Below, in pieces: positions 33,154-42,174 of a stretch of 64,000 bases of DNA. The DNA is from Hyphomicrobiales bacterium (GTDB lineage Bacteria; Pseudomonadota; Alphaproteobacteria; Rhizobiales; Rhizobiaceae): contig UCEZ01000011.1 in the NCBI GenBank assembly GCA_900471525.1, positions 62,001-126,000 on the forward strand, written 5' to 3'. The notes below the pieces were generated by a model that searched no databases, was not told the origin of the DNA, and saw only the letters and a list, made by a program, of their open reading frames with translations. Numbering within the stretch: position 1 is the stretch's first letter; every line of letters begins with the position of its first letter. The position numbers and the translations under genes are program-made.

Positions 33154-34407
33154 ATGACCTTTCATTCCCCCACCCACCAAGCCGTCGATCCCGTCAAACT
33201 GGACAAACTCGCCGAAGTTGCCGTCAAGGTAGGCTTGAGGCTGGAGCGTGGGCAGGATCTCCTGATCACCGCGCCGATCGCCGCGCTGCCGTTGGTACGG
33301 CTGATCACCAAGCATGCCTATATCGCCGGAGCCGGGTTGGTGACGACGTTCTATTCGGACGAAGAAACGACACTCGCCCGCTACAGCCATGCGCCCGACG
33401 AGAGCTTCGACCGTGCGACCGGCTGGCTTTACGACGGCATGGCCAAGGCCTTCGGCAGCAATACCGCCCGTCTCGCCATCTCGGGCGACAATCCGATGAT
33501 GCTGGCGGCGCAGGACCCGGCCAAGGTCGCCCGCGCCAACAAGGCGATGTCGATCGCCTACAAGCCGGCTCTGGAGAAGATCTCCAATTTCGATATCAAC
33601 TGGAACATCGTCTCCTATCCCAACCCGGCCTGGGCCAGGCAGATGTTCCCCGACGATGCGGAAGCTGTCGCCATCGAAAAGCTCGCCAATGCCATCTTTG
33701 CCGCTTCGCGCGTCGATGTCGCCGATCCCATTGCTGCCTGGGCCGAGCACAATGCCAATCTTGCCAAACGATCGTCCTGGCTGAACGGCGAGCGCTTCTC
33801 TGCCCTGCATTTCACCGGCCCGGGCACGGACTTGACGGTCGGTCTCGCCGACGGTCATGAATGGCATGGCGGCGCCTCGACCGCGAAGAACGGCATCACC
33901 TGCAATCCCAACATCCCGACCGAGGAAGTCTTCACCACGCCGCATGCGTTGCGCGTCGAGGGCCATGTGTCGAGCACCAAGCCACTGTCGCATCAGGGCA
34001 CGCTGATCGACAATATCCAGGTCCGCTTCGAAGGCGGCCGCATCGTCGAGGCCAGGGCGTCGAAGGGCGAGGAAGTGCTGAACAAGGTGCTGGATACGGA
34101 CGAAGGCGCCCGGCGTCTCGGCGAAGTGGCGCTGGTGCCGCATTCCTCGCCGATCTCCGCCAGCGGTGTTCTGTTCTACAACACGCTGTTCGATGAAAAT
34201 GCCTCCTGCCATATCGCGCTCGGCCAGTGCTATTCGAAGTGCTTCCTCGATGGTGCGTCGCTCAGCCAGGAGCAGATCACGGCGCAGGGCGGCAATTCCA
34301 GCCTGATCCATATCGACTGGATGATCGGTTCCGGCGAAGTCGACATCGATGGCGTTCGGGCCGATGGCGCCAAGGTTCCGGTGATGCGCAAGGGCGAGTG
34401 GGCTTGA
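33154..34407 (+). CDS. M29-family (AmpS/PepS-like) aminopeptidase
   Basis: The 417-residue metallo-aminopeptidase has the M29 pattern: NPNIPTEEVFTTPH with the first metal glutamate, a long beta segment, and QGGNSSLIHIDWMIGSGEVD with the histidine and aspartate ligands near the C-terminus. It should act in the cytoplasm, releasing N-terminal residues from small peptides with two metal ions. ATG 33154 has AGGATTT upstream. Its TGA overlaps the start of the proC-like gene, so the pair is coupled and may recycle proline from peptides. Confidence 0.9.
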   Translation: MTFHSPTHQAVDPVKLDKLAEVAVKVGLRLERGQDLLITAPIAALPLVRLITKHAYIAGAGLVTTFYSDEETTLARYSHAPDESFDRATGWLYDGMAKAFGSNTARLAISGDNPMMLAAQDPAKVARANKAMSIAYKPALEKISNFDINWNIVSYPNPAWARQMFPDDAEAVAIEKLANAIFAASRVDVADPIAAWAEHNANLAKRSSWLNGERFSALHFTGPGTDLTVGLADGHEWHGGASTAKNGITCNPNIPTEEVFTTPHALRVEGHVSSTKPLSHQGTLIDNIQVRFEGGRIVEARASKGEEVLNKVLDTDEGARRLGEVALVPHSSPISASGVLFYNTLFDENASCHIALGQCYSKCFLDGASLSQEQITAQGGNSSLIHIDWMIGSGEVDIDGVRADGAKVPVMRKGEWA

Positions 34408-35186
34408 CCACGCTCGGCGTCATCGGTGGAACCGGTTGGCTGGGCGGGGCTTTGCTTCGCCCGGCGCTTGCCAAGGGTTTCGTCGCTCCCGCCGATCTCA
34501 TCCTATCGTCGCGCAGTGGTAAGACGGCAGGATTCGAACCTTGGCCGAATATCCGCTTTGTCACCGATAACAAGTCGCTGGCGGCACAGGCGGACATCGT
34601 CATTCTATCGGTGCGGCCGGAAGATTTCGATGCACTGGATCTCGACCTGTCCGGCAAGCTGGTCATCTCGGTCATGGCCCGAGTTCCGGCAGAAACGCTG
34701 CTTGCGCGCTTCAAAAGCGAGCGCATCATCCGCGCCATGCCGAATGCCTGCGCCGAGCAAGGGCTGTCCTTCACTCCTTGGCTTTCAGCACCGGGCACAA
34801 ATACGGCGGACGCGGCTTTTGCCGACAGCTTCTTCGCCTGCTCCGGCAGAACGACCAAGCTCTCCACGGAAAGCGAACTGGATTATTTCACCGCCTTGAC
34901 GGGCTCCGGCCCTGCCTTCATCGCTGCCTTTGCCGATGTGATGATCCGCGATGCGATTGAAAATGGTGTTGCGCCAGATGTTGCGGATGTCGCCGTTCGC
35001 CAGCTTTTCCTCGGCGCGAGCACATGGATCGCCGGCGCCGCCGAAACGCCGGCCGATACGGTCAGCACCTTCACCGAGTATGGCGGGACCACCGCCGCGG
35101 GTCTAACGGCGATGTACGCTGCAGGTGTTGCAGGTCCGATTTCCAAAGGGCTTGCGGCTGCGAAAGACAAGGCCGCTAAGGGCTGA
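34404..35186 (+). CDS. Pyrroline-5-carboxylate reductase-like protein
   Basis: The 260-residue protein has the ProC two-domain layout: an N-terminal NAD(P) domain with GVIGGTGWLGGAL (a GTGWLG form of the usual GXGXMG loop), VILSVRPEDFD, RAMPNACAEQG, and the C-terminal dimer domain with ALTGSGPAFIAAFADVM. The start is TTG 34404 overlapping the aminopeptidase stop (TTGA); GTG 34398 in the same frame is equally possible. The changed cofactor loop and conserved VRPEDF suggest a ProC paralogue. Its end overlaps the end of the convergent EamA gene by 11 bases. Confidence 0.82.
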   Translation: MTTLGVIGGTGWLGGALLRPALAKGFVAPADLILSSRSGKTAGFEPWPNIRFVTDNKSLAAQADIVILSVRPEDFDALDLDLSGKLVISVMARVPAETLLARFKSERIIRAMPNACAEQGLSFTPWLSAPGTNTADAAFADSFFACSGRTTKLSTESELDYFTALTGSGPAFIAAFADVMIRDAIENGVAPDVADVAVRQLFLGASTWIAGAAETPADTVSTFTEYGGTTAAGLTAMYAAGVAGPISKGLAAAKDKAAKG

Positions 35187-36078
35187 CGGTTTTCGCCATG
35201 ATCGGCGCTGCGGCACGCGGTGCCATCTGCGCCCGTTGTCCAAGCCAGACGCTGACAAGCACGGCAAGCATGCCGGCGATCTGCAGTGGCGTCAGGTTCT
35301 GGCCGAGCAAGCCCCACCCGAGCAGCGTTGCGACCAGCGGGCTGAGGAACCCAAGCGAGGCGCCGGCTGCGGGCTCGAGCTTGGACAGGCCGCGAAACCA
35401 CAAGAGATAGGTGAACGCCGCGCCGATCAGTCCAAGCCAGGCGATGCCGAGGATATTGACCGTGGTCGGTATCGGCAGGCTGGGCTCGAACAAAAGGGCG
35501 ATCGGCAGCAGGATCAGACCGCCGGCGGTCAGCTGCCATGCGGTGAAGGTCAGGTTCGATACCGGTGGCGACCAGTGTCGCGTCAGCACCGTTCCAAACG
35601 CCATGGACACCGCGCCGGCCAACCCGGCGATGATGCCGATTGGATCGAGTGCCGCGCCCGGCATCAGTACCAGCAGACCAACACCCGCCATGCCGACAAT
35701 GCCGGCGATAATTGCGAGTGTCCTTACCGGTGTGCCGATGAGCATGCGCGCGAGCATGACGACGATTAGCGGCTGGATGGCGCCGACGGTCGCGGCGACG
35801 CCGCCCGGCAGGCGGTAGGCCGAGACGAATAGCATTGCCCAGAAGAACGAGAAGTTGAGCGCGCCGAGGATGAAGCTCCGCGCCCACCAGATACCCTGGG
35901 GCAACTGACGGACAACAAGCAGTAGTATGAGGCCTGCCGGCAGAGCCCTCAGCATGGCAACGGTAAGCGGATAACCGTGCGGCAGGAACTCGGTCGTGAC
36001 CAGATAGGTGCTGCCCCAGATGGCGGGTGCGATGGCGGTCAAACCGATATCGGTGAGGGAGGAGGTTTTTATCTTCAT
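35176..36078 (-). CDS. EamA/DMT-family drug/metabolite transporter
   Basis: The 300-residue membrane protein has ten predicted spans in two EamA repeats (AIWGSTYLVTTEFLPHGYPL and later AWLGLIGAAFTYLLWFRGL, LGFLSPLVATLLGW). Such proteins export amino acids or metabolites. It is divergent from a MarR gene, and an operator-like inverted repeat (36086-36101) starts only eight bases before its ATG, so it is very likely under MarR repression. Confidence 0.88.
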   Translation of the reverse strand: MKIKTSSLTDIGLTAIAPAIWGSTYLVTTEFLPHGYPLTVAMLRALPAGLILLLVVRQLPQGIWWARSFILGALNFSFFWAMLFVSAYRLPGGVAATVGAIQPLIVVMLARMLIGTPVRTLAIIAGIVGMAGVGLLVLMPGAALDPIGIIAGLAGAVSMAFGTVLTRHWSPPVSNLTFTAWQLTAGGLILLPIALLFEPSLPIPTTVNILGIAWLGLIGAAFTYLLWFRGLSKLEPAAGASLGFLSPLVATLLGWGLLGQNLTPLQIAGMLAVLVSVWLGQRAQMAPRAAAPIMAKTVSP

Positions 36079-36085
36079 TTGAAGT

Positions 36086-36139
36086 ATCTCGATTTCAAGA
36101 TAAAATTAGAGTAGCCGTCAAATATCTTGACGTCAAGAT
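36086..36139. promoter_or_regulatory. Two copies of a 16-base inverted repeat, probable MarR operators
   Basis: ATCTTGACGTCAAGAT (36124-36139) is a perfect palindrome. ATCTCGATTTCAAGAT (36086-36101) matches it at 13 of 16 positions. Start-to-start distance is 38 bases. They occupy nearly the whole 82-base spacer between the divergent EamA and marR genes, one close to each start codon. A site of the form ATCTTGA/TCAAGAT is common for MarR proteins. Confidence 0.75.
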
Positions 36140-36160
36140 GAATTTTGCGTACCAGAAAAC

Positions 36161-36649
36161 ATGGGTGAAGATCATGTCGATAGAATTCTGGCACAGTGGC
36201 GCAGGGAGCGGCCGGACCTCGATGTTGAGCCGATGGGTCTTCTCGGCCGGCTGGCGCGGCTATCGACTTATTTGGGCCGGGAGGTCGAGAAGACTTTCCT
36301 TGAATTCGGTCTGTCATCCGCGAGCTTCGACGTGATGGCGGCTTTGCGCCGGTCCGGCAAACCCTACCGGCTCTCGCCGGGCGACCTGCTGGCAACCACG
36401 ATGATCACGTCCGGCACGATGACCAACCGGATCGATCAGCTGGAAAAGGCCGGTCTCGTCGAGCGGTTGACCAATCCCGAGGATCGCCGGAGTGTACTGA
36501 TCGCGCTAAAACCGGAGGGGCTTGATCTGGTCGAGCGCGCCGTCACCGCCCACGTCGCCAACCAGCATCGGCTGACAGCGCTTCTCGATCCGGAGGAGCG
36601 CACGGCGCTGGATGCGATTGCAAAAAAATATCTTGCGGCGTTCGAATAG
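36161..36649 (+). CDS. MarR-family transcriptional regulator
   Basis: The 162-residue protein shows the MarR fold: LSSASFDVMAALRRSGKPYRLSP, then GDLLATTMITSGTMTNRIDQLEKAGLVERLTNPEDRRSVLIALKPEG with the DRR wing. It faces the EamA transporter across two near-identical palindromes and should repress both genes until it binds an exported or toxic ligand. Its stop lies three bases before the end of hemW on the other strand. Confidence 0.9.
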   Translation: MGEDHVDRILAQWRRERPDLDVEPMGLLGRLARLSTYLGREVEKTFLEFGLSSASFDVMAALRRSGKPYRLSPGDLLATTMITSGTMTNRIDQLEKAGLVERLTNPEDRRSVLIALKPEGLDLVERAVTAHVANQHRLTALLDPEERTALDAIAKKYLAAFE

Positions 36650-36652
36650 AGT

Positions 36653-37828
36653 TCAGCAGGCGAGATCGGCGACCACCGCATCGAGGATCAGCATGCCGGC
36701 CGGCGTGCAGCGCAGCCGGGAATTGCCCAGCCGCTCAATGAAACCGTGCTCGATCAGGAACTGTTCCCGGTCCGGGTCTGGTTCGCGGCCGGACAGGTCC
36801 TGCCAGCGCACGAGATCGATGCCTTCCTTGAGGCGCAGGCCCATTAGCAGCAGTTCGTCGGCCTGTTCCTCGTAGCCGAGCACTTCCTGGTCGATCATGC
36901 CGTGGCCATGTTCCTCGACCAGCTGCAGCCAGTCTTCCGGCTTGCGCTCGGTGGCGGTTGCGATCTTGTCGCGGCCGCGCGACAGGCGGCCATGGGCACC
37001 AGGGCCGATGCCGGCATAATCGCCATAGCGCCAGTAGGTGAGGTTGTGACGGCTCTCGGCGCCGGGCGCGGCGTGGTTGGAAACCTCGTAGGCCGGCATT
37101 CCGAAGCCTTCAGTGATTTCCTGCGTCGCCTCATAGAGCACGGCGGACTGCTCGCCGTCGGGCACGATCAGCTTGCCTGCCTTGTGCAGGCCGTAGAAGG
37201 GCGTGCCTTCCTCGATGGTCAGCTGGTAGAGCGACAGGTGATCGACGGCATAGGACACCGCCTGCTTCAGCTCCTGTTCCCAGTCCTCGACGGTTTGGTT
37301 CGGACGCGCATAGATCAGGTCGAACGACATGCGCGGAAAGATATCGCGCGCCAGGCCAATGGCCTTCAGCGCATCCTCGACATTGTGCAGCCGGCCGAGA
37401 AACTTCAGATCCCGGTCGTTCAGCGCCTGAACGCCGAGCGAAACCCGGTTGACACCGGCGGAGCGATATCCGCGGAAGCGCGTCGCCTCGACGCTGGACG
37501 GGTTCGCTTCCATGGTGATCTCGATGCCATCGGGCACATGCCAGAGATTGGCGATGCCGTCGAGAATGGCCTCGACTGTCGCTGGGTTCATAAGCGATGG
37601 CGTGCCGCCGCCCATGAAGATGCTGGTGACGGTGCGTGGACCTGACATATGCCGCATCGCGGCCATTTCGGTCAGAAACGCAGTGACGAAACGCGGCTGA
37701 TCGACCGGTTGATGCCGGACATGGCTGTTGAAGTCGCAATAGGGACATTTGGCAGCACAGAATGGCCAATGCACATAGACCCCGAAACCGGGCTCCTTGC
37801 TGTCACCGATGGAAGAAAACGTGGCCAT
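36653..37828 (-). CDS. hemW: Radical SAM haem chaperone HemW
   Basis: The 391-residue protein has the radical SAM cluster motif CAAKCPYC (C24, C28, C31) followed by DFNSH, and the HemW-type segments GGGTPSLM, NPSSVE, RVSLGVQ and DLIYARPNQT. It was long named an oxygen-independent coproporphyrinogen oxidase but lacks that activity in studied cases and inserts haem into respiratory enzymes. It belongs to the rph-rdgB-hemW gene group typical of rhizobia, although here 226 bases with a palindromic repeat separate it from rdgB. Confidence 0.92.
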   Translation of the reverse strand: MATFSSIGDSKEPGFGVYVHWPFCAAKCPYCDFNSHVRHQPVDQPRFVTAFLTEMAAMRHMSGPRTVTSIFMGGGTPSLMNPATVEAILDGIANLWHVPDGIEITMEANPSSVEATRFRGYRSAGVNRVSLGVQALNDRDLKFLGRLHNVEDALKAIGLARDIFPRMSFDLIYARPNQTVEDWEQELKQAVSYAVDHLSLYQLTIEEGTPFYGLHKAGKLIVPDGEQSAVLYEATQEITEGFGMPAYEVSNHAAPGAESRHNLTYWRYGDYAGIGPGAHGRLSRGRDKIATATERKPEDWLQLVEEHGHGMIDQEVLGYEEQADELLLMGLRLKEGIDLVRWQDLSGREPDPDREQFLIEHGFIERLGNSRLRCTPAGMLILDAVVADLAC

Positions 37829-37911
37829 TCTGTTTAGGGTCTTTCAGGCGCTAAGGCGCAGCGTAATTAGGTCAGGCGGTACTTGTTTGCTTGGCGTGGA
37901 AATTCACCACG

Positions 37912-38028
37912 CCGTCATTCCTGTGCTTGTCACAGGAATCCAGCCACGCGATGTCTATCGCGTGAAAGAGTCTCTTGCGTCGCAGACGCGACGCCACTGG
38001 ATCCCTGTGACGAGCACAGGGATGACGG
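37912..38028. repeat. 117-base nested palindromic intergenic element
   Basis: Outer arms 37912-37943 and 37997-38028 are 32-base inverted repeats that match at 29 positions (left begins CCGTCATTCCTGTG). Inside are CACGCGAT-GTCT-ATCGCGTG (37945-37964), a small AGAG/CTCT pair, and GCGTCG-CAGACG-CGACGC (about 37978-37995). The whole could fold as a cruciform or a branched RNA. Such palindromic mosaics recur in rhizobial genomes; this one lies between rdgB and hemW and may trim or stabilise their mRNA. Confidence 0.75.
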
Positions 38029-38054
38029 AGAAAAATGCCTCGGTCGCCTTCACT

Positions 38055-38699
38055 TTACGCACTCAGGCACGTCTCCGCAAAAAGCTTGAAGGCCCGGGCG
38101 CGGTGCGACAGCGCTTCCGTATCGCCGTGCTTCCAGCCGTGCTTCGCGTCGGCGCTCATTTCGCCGAATGTGGTATCGTAGCCGAGTGGTTGAAAGACCG
38201 GATCGTAACCAAAACCCTGGGTCCCGCGCGGCGGCCAGACGATATGGCCTTCGACCTCGCCGCGAAACAGCTCGACATGACCGTCCGGCCAGGCAAGGCA
38301 GAGCACCGAAACGAAACGGCCGGTGCGCCGATCGAAGGCCGTTGCACCCGCGTCCTGAAGGGCGGTTTCGACCTTCTCCATTGCCATGGCGAAATCACGT
38401 GTGCCGTTGGCGGTTTCCGCCCAGTTGGCTGTATACACGCCCGGATCACCGTTCAGGGCATCGACCACAAGGCCGGAATCATCGGAAAGCGCCGGCAGGC
38501 CTGAGGCTTTTGCCGAAGCCAGCGCCTTGATCGTGGCATTCTCCTCGAATGTCGTGCCTGTCTCGTCCGGCTCGACGAAATTGAGGTCGGCGGCGGACTT
38601 CGCCTCGAAACCCAGCGGGCCGATCAGGTCGCGGATTTCGCGGATCTTGCCGGCATTGTGGCTGGCAACGATCAGGGTCTTGTCTTCAAGCTTGCGCAT
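38055..38699 (-). CDS. rdgB: Non-canonical purine NTP (XTP/dITP) pyrophosphatase
   Basis: The 214-residue protein matches RdgB/HAM1 in length and motifs: [14 protein letters not shown] (substrate-binding SHNXGK), [23 protein letters not shown] with the catalytic aspartates, and GFGYDPVF. It removes inosine and xanthosine triphosphates from the nucleotide pool. ATG 38699 gives the family length; a TTG at 38717 is also in frame. It follows a VOC-domain gene in the rph operon. Confidence 0.93.
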   Translation of the reverse strand: MRKLEDKTLIVASHNAGKIREIRDLIGPLGFEAKSAADLNFVEPDETGTTFEENATIKALASAKASGLPALSDDSGLVVDALNGDPGVYTANWAETANGTRDFAMAMEKVETALQDAGATAFDRRTGRFVSVLCLAWPDGHVELFRGEVEGHIVWPPRGTQGFGYDPVFQPLGYDTTFGEMSADAKHGWKHGDTEALSHRARAFKLFAETCLSA

Positions 38700-38723
38700 C
38701 TGCGTCTTTCTCACCAATTCGTG

Positions 38724-39140
38724 TCAGTCCAAATTCCAGAGGGCGGCCTCGGCGCATTCCAGGCTGTTGCCGGCGGGATCGCGGAAGTAGAAGGATCGGG
38801 CGCCCGACGGCCAGTGCACATCGGATTCGATCGCGACGCCCGCGGCCTTCAGCTTTTCTTCCCAAGCCGCGAGATGTCCGGCAGGCACCCGGAAGCACAT
38901 ATGTCCCGAACCGTGCGTCCCATGTGGTGGAACGTGCAATCCATCCGCCGGTGGCGGTTTCACCGTTTCCGCAGGATTGAAAAGCAGAAGCACGCCAGTA
39001 CCGCAGCGGAAGAAGACATGCCGGTTACCGCCGCGGCTGATCTTCTCAAGTCCGAGAACGGAGCCGTAAAACGCCTCCGCCCGGTCGAGATCGTCGACAT
39101 AAAGCGCCGTCTCCAGGATGCCTTCGAGCGCCACGGTCAT
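38724..39140 (-). CDS. VOC-family (glyoxalase/bleomycin resistance-like) protein
   Basis: The 138-residue protein has the two beta-alpha-beta-beta-beta modules of vicinal oxygen chelate enzymes: ILETALYVDDLDRAEAFYGSVLG and, later, GHMCFRVPAGHLAAWEEKLKAAGV and SFYFRDPAGNSLECAE with the metal H and E. These can be lyases, dioxygenases or resistance proteins. It sits between rph and rdgB, four bases after the rph stop, so it is expressed with them. Confidence 0.82.
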   Translation of the reverse strand: MTVALEGILETALYVDDLDRAEAFYGSVLGLEKISRGGNRHVFFRCGTGVLLLFNPAETVKPPPADGLHVPPHGTHGSGHMCFRVPAGHLAAWEEKLKAAGVAIESDVHWPSGARSFYFRDPAGNSLECAEAALWNLD

Positions 39141-39143
39141 GGA

Positions 39144-39866
39144 TCAGCCCTCGATCGACCGCTTCTGCATGGCCACCAGTTCCGCGATGCCGTTCTTGGC
39201 GAGGCCCATCAGCGTGCCGAATTCCTCTTCCGAGAATGGCTTGCCCTCCGCAGTGCCCTGGATTTCAACGATGCCGCCCGAGCCGGTCATGACGAAATTG
39301 GCGTCGGTTTCAGCGGCGGAGTCTTCCAGATAGTCGAGATCGATCACCGGCTGGTTGGCGAAGATACCGCAGGAAATCGCGGCGATATGATCCTTCAGGA
39401 CCTTCTCGACCTTGATCATGTTGCGCGCTTCCATCCAGGCAAGACAATCGCGCAGCGCGATCCAAGCGCCAGTGATGGAGGCGGTGCGGGTGCCACCGTC
39501 GGCCTGGATGACGTCACAGTCGATCGATATCTGGCGCTCGCCGAGTGCCTGCAGATCGACCACGGCGCGAAGCGAGCGTCCGATGAGGCGCTGGATTTCC
39601 TGGGTACGGCCGCTCTGCTTGCCGGAGGCTGCTTCTCGCTTCATGCGCTCGCCGGTGGCGCGTGGAAGCATGCCGTATTCGGCGGTAACCCAGCCCTTGC
39701 CGCTATTGCGCAGCCACGGCGGCGTCTTGTCTTCAAGGCTTGCCGTGACCAGCACATGCGTATCGCCGAACTTGACGAGGCAGGATCCTTCTGCGTGTTT
39801 GGAAACGCCGCGCTCGAACGAGACTTTGCGCATCTGGTCGGTTTTTCTGCCGGAAGGCCGCATCAT
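39144..39866 (-). CDS. rph: Ribonuclease PH
   Basis: This 240-residue phosphate-dependent exonuclease trims tRNA 3' ends. Family motifs are clear: [19 protein letters not shown] at the start, [38 protein letters not shown] with the phosphate-binding arginine, and [17 protein letters not shown]. It heads the minus-strand group rph-VOC-rdgB-hemW and is divergent from hrcA. Confidence 0.95.
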   Translation of the reverse strand: MMRPSGRKTDQMRKVSFERGVSKHAEGSCLVKFGDTHVLVTASLEDKTPPWLRNSGKGWVTAEYGMLPRATGERMKREAASGKQSGRTQEIQRLIGRSLRAVVDLQALGERQISIDCDVIQADGGTRTASITGAWIALRDCLAWMEARNMIKVEKVLKDHIAAISCGIFANQPVIDLDYLEDSAAETDANFVMTGSGGIVEIQGTAEGKPFSEEEFGTLMGLAKNGIAELVAMQKRSIEG

Positions 39867-39988
39867 GAACTCCTGTGATGTTTGTCAGCCTTCTAGCCTA
39901 AGTTCGGGGGAAGGGAAATCATTTGCGCGAAAAGAAGGGATGACTGGCCGAACAGAGGCTGGATAGGGCTTTCCAGCCAATTTCCCTT

Positions 39989-40016
39989 TTGCTATCCGGG
40001 CGCGGATCACTATATT
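39989..40016 (+). promoter_or_regulatory. Probable promoter of hrcA-grpE
   Basis: TTGCTA (39989-39994) and TATATT (40011-40016) with a 16-base spacer lie 38 bases before the hrcA ATG. No CIRCE inverted repeat (the HrcA operator) is visible in the 187-base rph-hrcA spacer, so HrcA probably does not control its own gene here. Confidence 0.55.
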
Positions 40017-40053
40017 TCAATAAGCTTCAACAACATGGGTTTTCGCGTTCGAA

Positions 40054-41133
40054 ATGGTGGTGGATAAATCTGCAATGCGGGAGAGGCTTTCGGCGCTCGA
40101 CGAGCGTTCGGGTGAAATCTTCCGTCGCATCGTGGAGAGCTACCTGGAAAGCGGTGAGCCGCTCGGATCCCGCAGCCTGTCGCGCATCCTGCCAATGTCG
40201 CTGTCGCCGGCTTCCGTGCGCAACGTCATGAGCGACCTCGAAGACCTCGGCCTGATCTATTCCCCACATATTAGCGCCGGCCGTCTGCCGACCCAGGTGG
40301 GCCTGCGCTTCTTCGTCGATGCTTTCATGCAGGTGGGCGATCTTTCGCCGGAGGATCGTGCCTCGATCGACCGGCATGTGCGCCGCGCCGACCGGGACCA
40401 GCCCGTCGAAACGCTGCTGACCGAGGCGAGCCAGATGCTATCGGGCATGTCGCGCGGGGCAGGGCTGGTGATTACCACCAAGAACGACCCTGTGCTCAGG
40501 CATGTCGAGTTCGTACGCCTGGCACCGACCAAGGCGCTCGCGGTTCTCGTCGGCGAACACGACCAGGTGGAAAACCGCATCATCGAACTGCCGGCGGGAG
40601 TGACCAGTTCGCAGCTGACGGAAGCCGCCAATTTCCTCAACGCCCATCTTGCCGGGCAGACGCTCCCCGAGGTCCGCAGCCAACTGGAAAAGGTCAAGGA
40701 GACCGTCCGACGCGAGCTCGACACGCTGAGCCAGGATCTGGTCGAACGGGGCCTCGCCATCTGGTCGGGCAGCGAGGCGGACGATAAGCCGACGCAGCTG
40801 ATCGTGCGCGGCCGCGCCAATCTGCTCGAGGGGCTGGCCGGTGCCGAGGACGTCGACCGGCTGCGCATGCTGTTCGATGACCTTGAGAAGAAGGACAGCT
40901 TGATCGAGATCCTCAATCTGGCTGAAAGCGGACCGGGGGTGCGTATCTTCATCGGCTCGGAAAACAAGTTGTTCTCGCTCTCCGGCTCGTCGCTGATCGT
41001 CGCACCCTATAAGGATAGCGACGACAAGATCGTCGGTGCCGTCGGGGTTATCGGCCCGACGCGGCTGAACTACTCGCGCATCGTGCCGATGGTGGACTAT
41101 ACGGCGCAGCTGATGTCGCGTTTGTCGCGGTGA
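40054..41133 (+). CDS. hrcA: Heat-inducible transcription repressor HrcA
   Basis: The 359-residue protein has the HrcA layout: an N-terminal winged helix ([20 protein letters not shown], then [31 protein letters not shown]) and the central dimerisation domain ending in [20 protein letters not shown]. It represses chaperonin genes by binding CIRCE sites, usually upstream of groESL in alphaproteobacteria. An alternative ATG at 40075 exists. grpE follows at 41238. Confidence 0.95.
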   Translation: MVVDKSAMRERLSALDERSGEIFRRIVESYLESGEPLGSRSLSRILPMSLSPASVRNVMSDLEDLGLIYSPHISAGRLPTQVGLRFFVDAFMQVGDLSPEDRASIDRHVRRADRDQPVETLLTEASQMLSGMSRGAGLVITTKNDPVLRHVEFVRLAPTKALAVLVGEHDQVENRIIELPAGVTSSQLTEAANFLNAHLAGQTLPEVRSQLEKVKETVRRELDTLSQDLVERGLAIWSGSEADDKPTQLIVRGRANLLEGLAGAEDVDRLRMLFDDLEKKDSLIEILNLAESGPGVRIFIGSENKLFSLSGSSLIVAPYKDSDDKIVGAVGVIGPTRLNYSRIVPMVDYTAQLMSRLSR

Positions 41134-41237
41134 AGAAGCCGGTTTTTCCGGCAGCTTTCGATTGCACCCTTGATTTTTCGGCCCCAAAGCTCGATATCGA
41201 CACCAAATCCAAACAGTTTGACATTGCGGAGACCGTC

Positions 41238-41852
41238 ATGACCGACGATACGAACAAACACGGTGCTGAAGCGAACGCGGCAGAAGCCGCCGCCTCCTAT
41301 GCCGAAGCCGCCGCGGAACAGGTCGACGCGCCCGTTTCGGAACCGGATCCCCTGGAGCTTGCCAAGGCTGAAGCCGCCGACATGCGTGACCGCTATCTGC
41401 GTCTTGCCGCCGAGATGGACAACCTTCGCCGCCGCACCGCGCGTGACGTCAAGGACGCGAAGTCCTATTCCGTTGCAGGCTTTGCCCGCGACATGCTCGC
41501 CGTCTCCGACAACCTGCGCCGCGCGCTGGATGCCATTCCGGCTGAAGCCCGCGAAGCGGGCGATGCCGGCTTCAATGCGCTGATCGAAGGCGTCGAAATG
41601 ACCGAGCGTGCCATGCTGTCTGCACTTGAGCGCCACGGCGTCCAGAAGCTGGAACCGGTCGGTCAGAAGTTCGACCCGAACTTCCATCAGGCGATGTTCG
41701 AGGTCCCTAACACAGAAGTTCCGAACAACACCGTCGTCCAGGTCGTTCAGGCGGGTTACACGATCGGCGAACGCGTGCTGCGCCCGGCCATGGTCGGCGT
41801 CGCCAAGGGCGGCCCGAAGGTCGTGGCCACGGAAGAAACGCCGGCGGCTTGA
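41238..41852 (+). CDS. grpE: Nucleotide exchange factor GrpE
   Basis: The 204-residue co-chaperone releases ADP from DnaK. It has an acidic, alanine-rich start, a long coiled coil ([20 protein letters not shown] onward, with NLRRRT) and the C-terminal beta domain ([36 protein letters not shown]). ATG 41238 follows GCGGAGA. A strong terminator (41868-41917) closes the hrcA-grpE unit. Confidence 0.95.
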   Translation: MTDDTNKHGAEANAAEAAASYAEAAAEQVDAPVSEPDPLELAKAEAADMRDRYLRLAAEMDNLRRRTARDVKDAKSYSVAGFARDMLAVSDNLRRALDAIPAEAREAGDAGFNALIEGVEMTERAMLSALERHGVQKLEPVGQKFDPNFHQAMFEVPNTEVPNNTVVQVVQAGYTIGERVLRPAMVGVAKGGPKVVATEETPAA

Positions 41853-41867
41853 TTCATTTTCATGAGA

Positions 41868-41917
41868 AACGGTGTCAGGATGGCTACATTCTAGACCGCC
41901 CTGACACCGTTCTTATT
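41868..41917 (+). terminator. Intrinsic terminator of hrcA-grpE
   Basis: AACGGTGTCAGG (41868-41879) pairs perfectly with CCTGACACCGTT (41900-41911) around a 20-base loop, followed by CTTATT. The symmetric stem may also stop the phosphatase transcript coming from the other side. Confidence 0.75.
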
Positions 41918-41924
41918 GCCGAGA

Positions 41925-42164
41925 TCATAAATGACTCGGCACTTTTGCTTTCAACAACTCGATAAGATGTGGGTCCATAAACTCGTATTCATCCGGAATA
42001 TGAAGGCAGATGAGCCGTTTTCCGTTGAGGTGGGCTCTATATTTGCCCTGGACCTTGCTGCGATGTGATTTCTCCATAACGAAGACGATGTCGGCCCATT
42101 CGATTTGCTCGGCAGTCGGGCTGCGCAACTTGTTCTGGCTGCAGATGAACAGGACGTTTTTCAA
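41925..42164 (-). CDS. Shortened low-molecular-weight protein tyrosine phosphatase-like protein
   Basis: The 79-residue product begins MKNVLFICSQNKLRSPTAEQ, the P-loop region of a small phosphatase group (CX5R present: C8 to R14), and ends with EWADIVFVMEKSHRSK and HIPDEYEFMDPHLIELL, both typical of the same group. Known relatives are about 105-110 residues; the stretch of some 28 residues normally between SPTAEQ and EWADI is missing without loss of frame. The fold would lack a helix and strand, so activity is doubtful. It ends up downstream of the lactone oxidase gene, 10 bases from it. Confidence 0.72.
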   Translation of the reverse strand: MKNVLFICSQNKLRSPTAEQIEWADIVFVMEKSHRSKVQGKYRAHLNGKRLICLHIPDEYEFMDPHLIELLKAKVPSHL

Positions 42165-42174
42165 GAAGTCTCCG

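Noticed and set aside
32449-34311. 620-residue open frame on the minus strand
   Set aside because: Opposite the glutathione transferase and M29 aminopeptidase genes, which are clearly real.
39867-40053. CIRCE operator upstream of hrcA
   Set aside because: No TTAGCACTC-N9-GAGTGCTAA-like repeat is present in the spacer.
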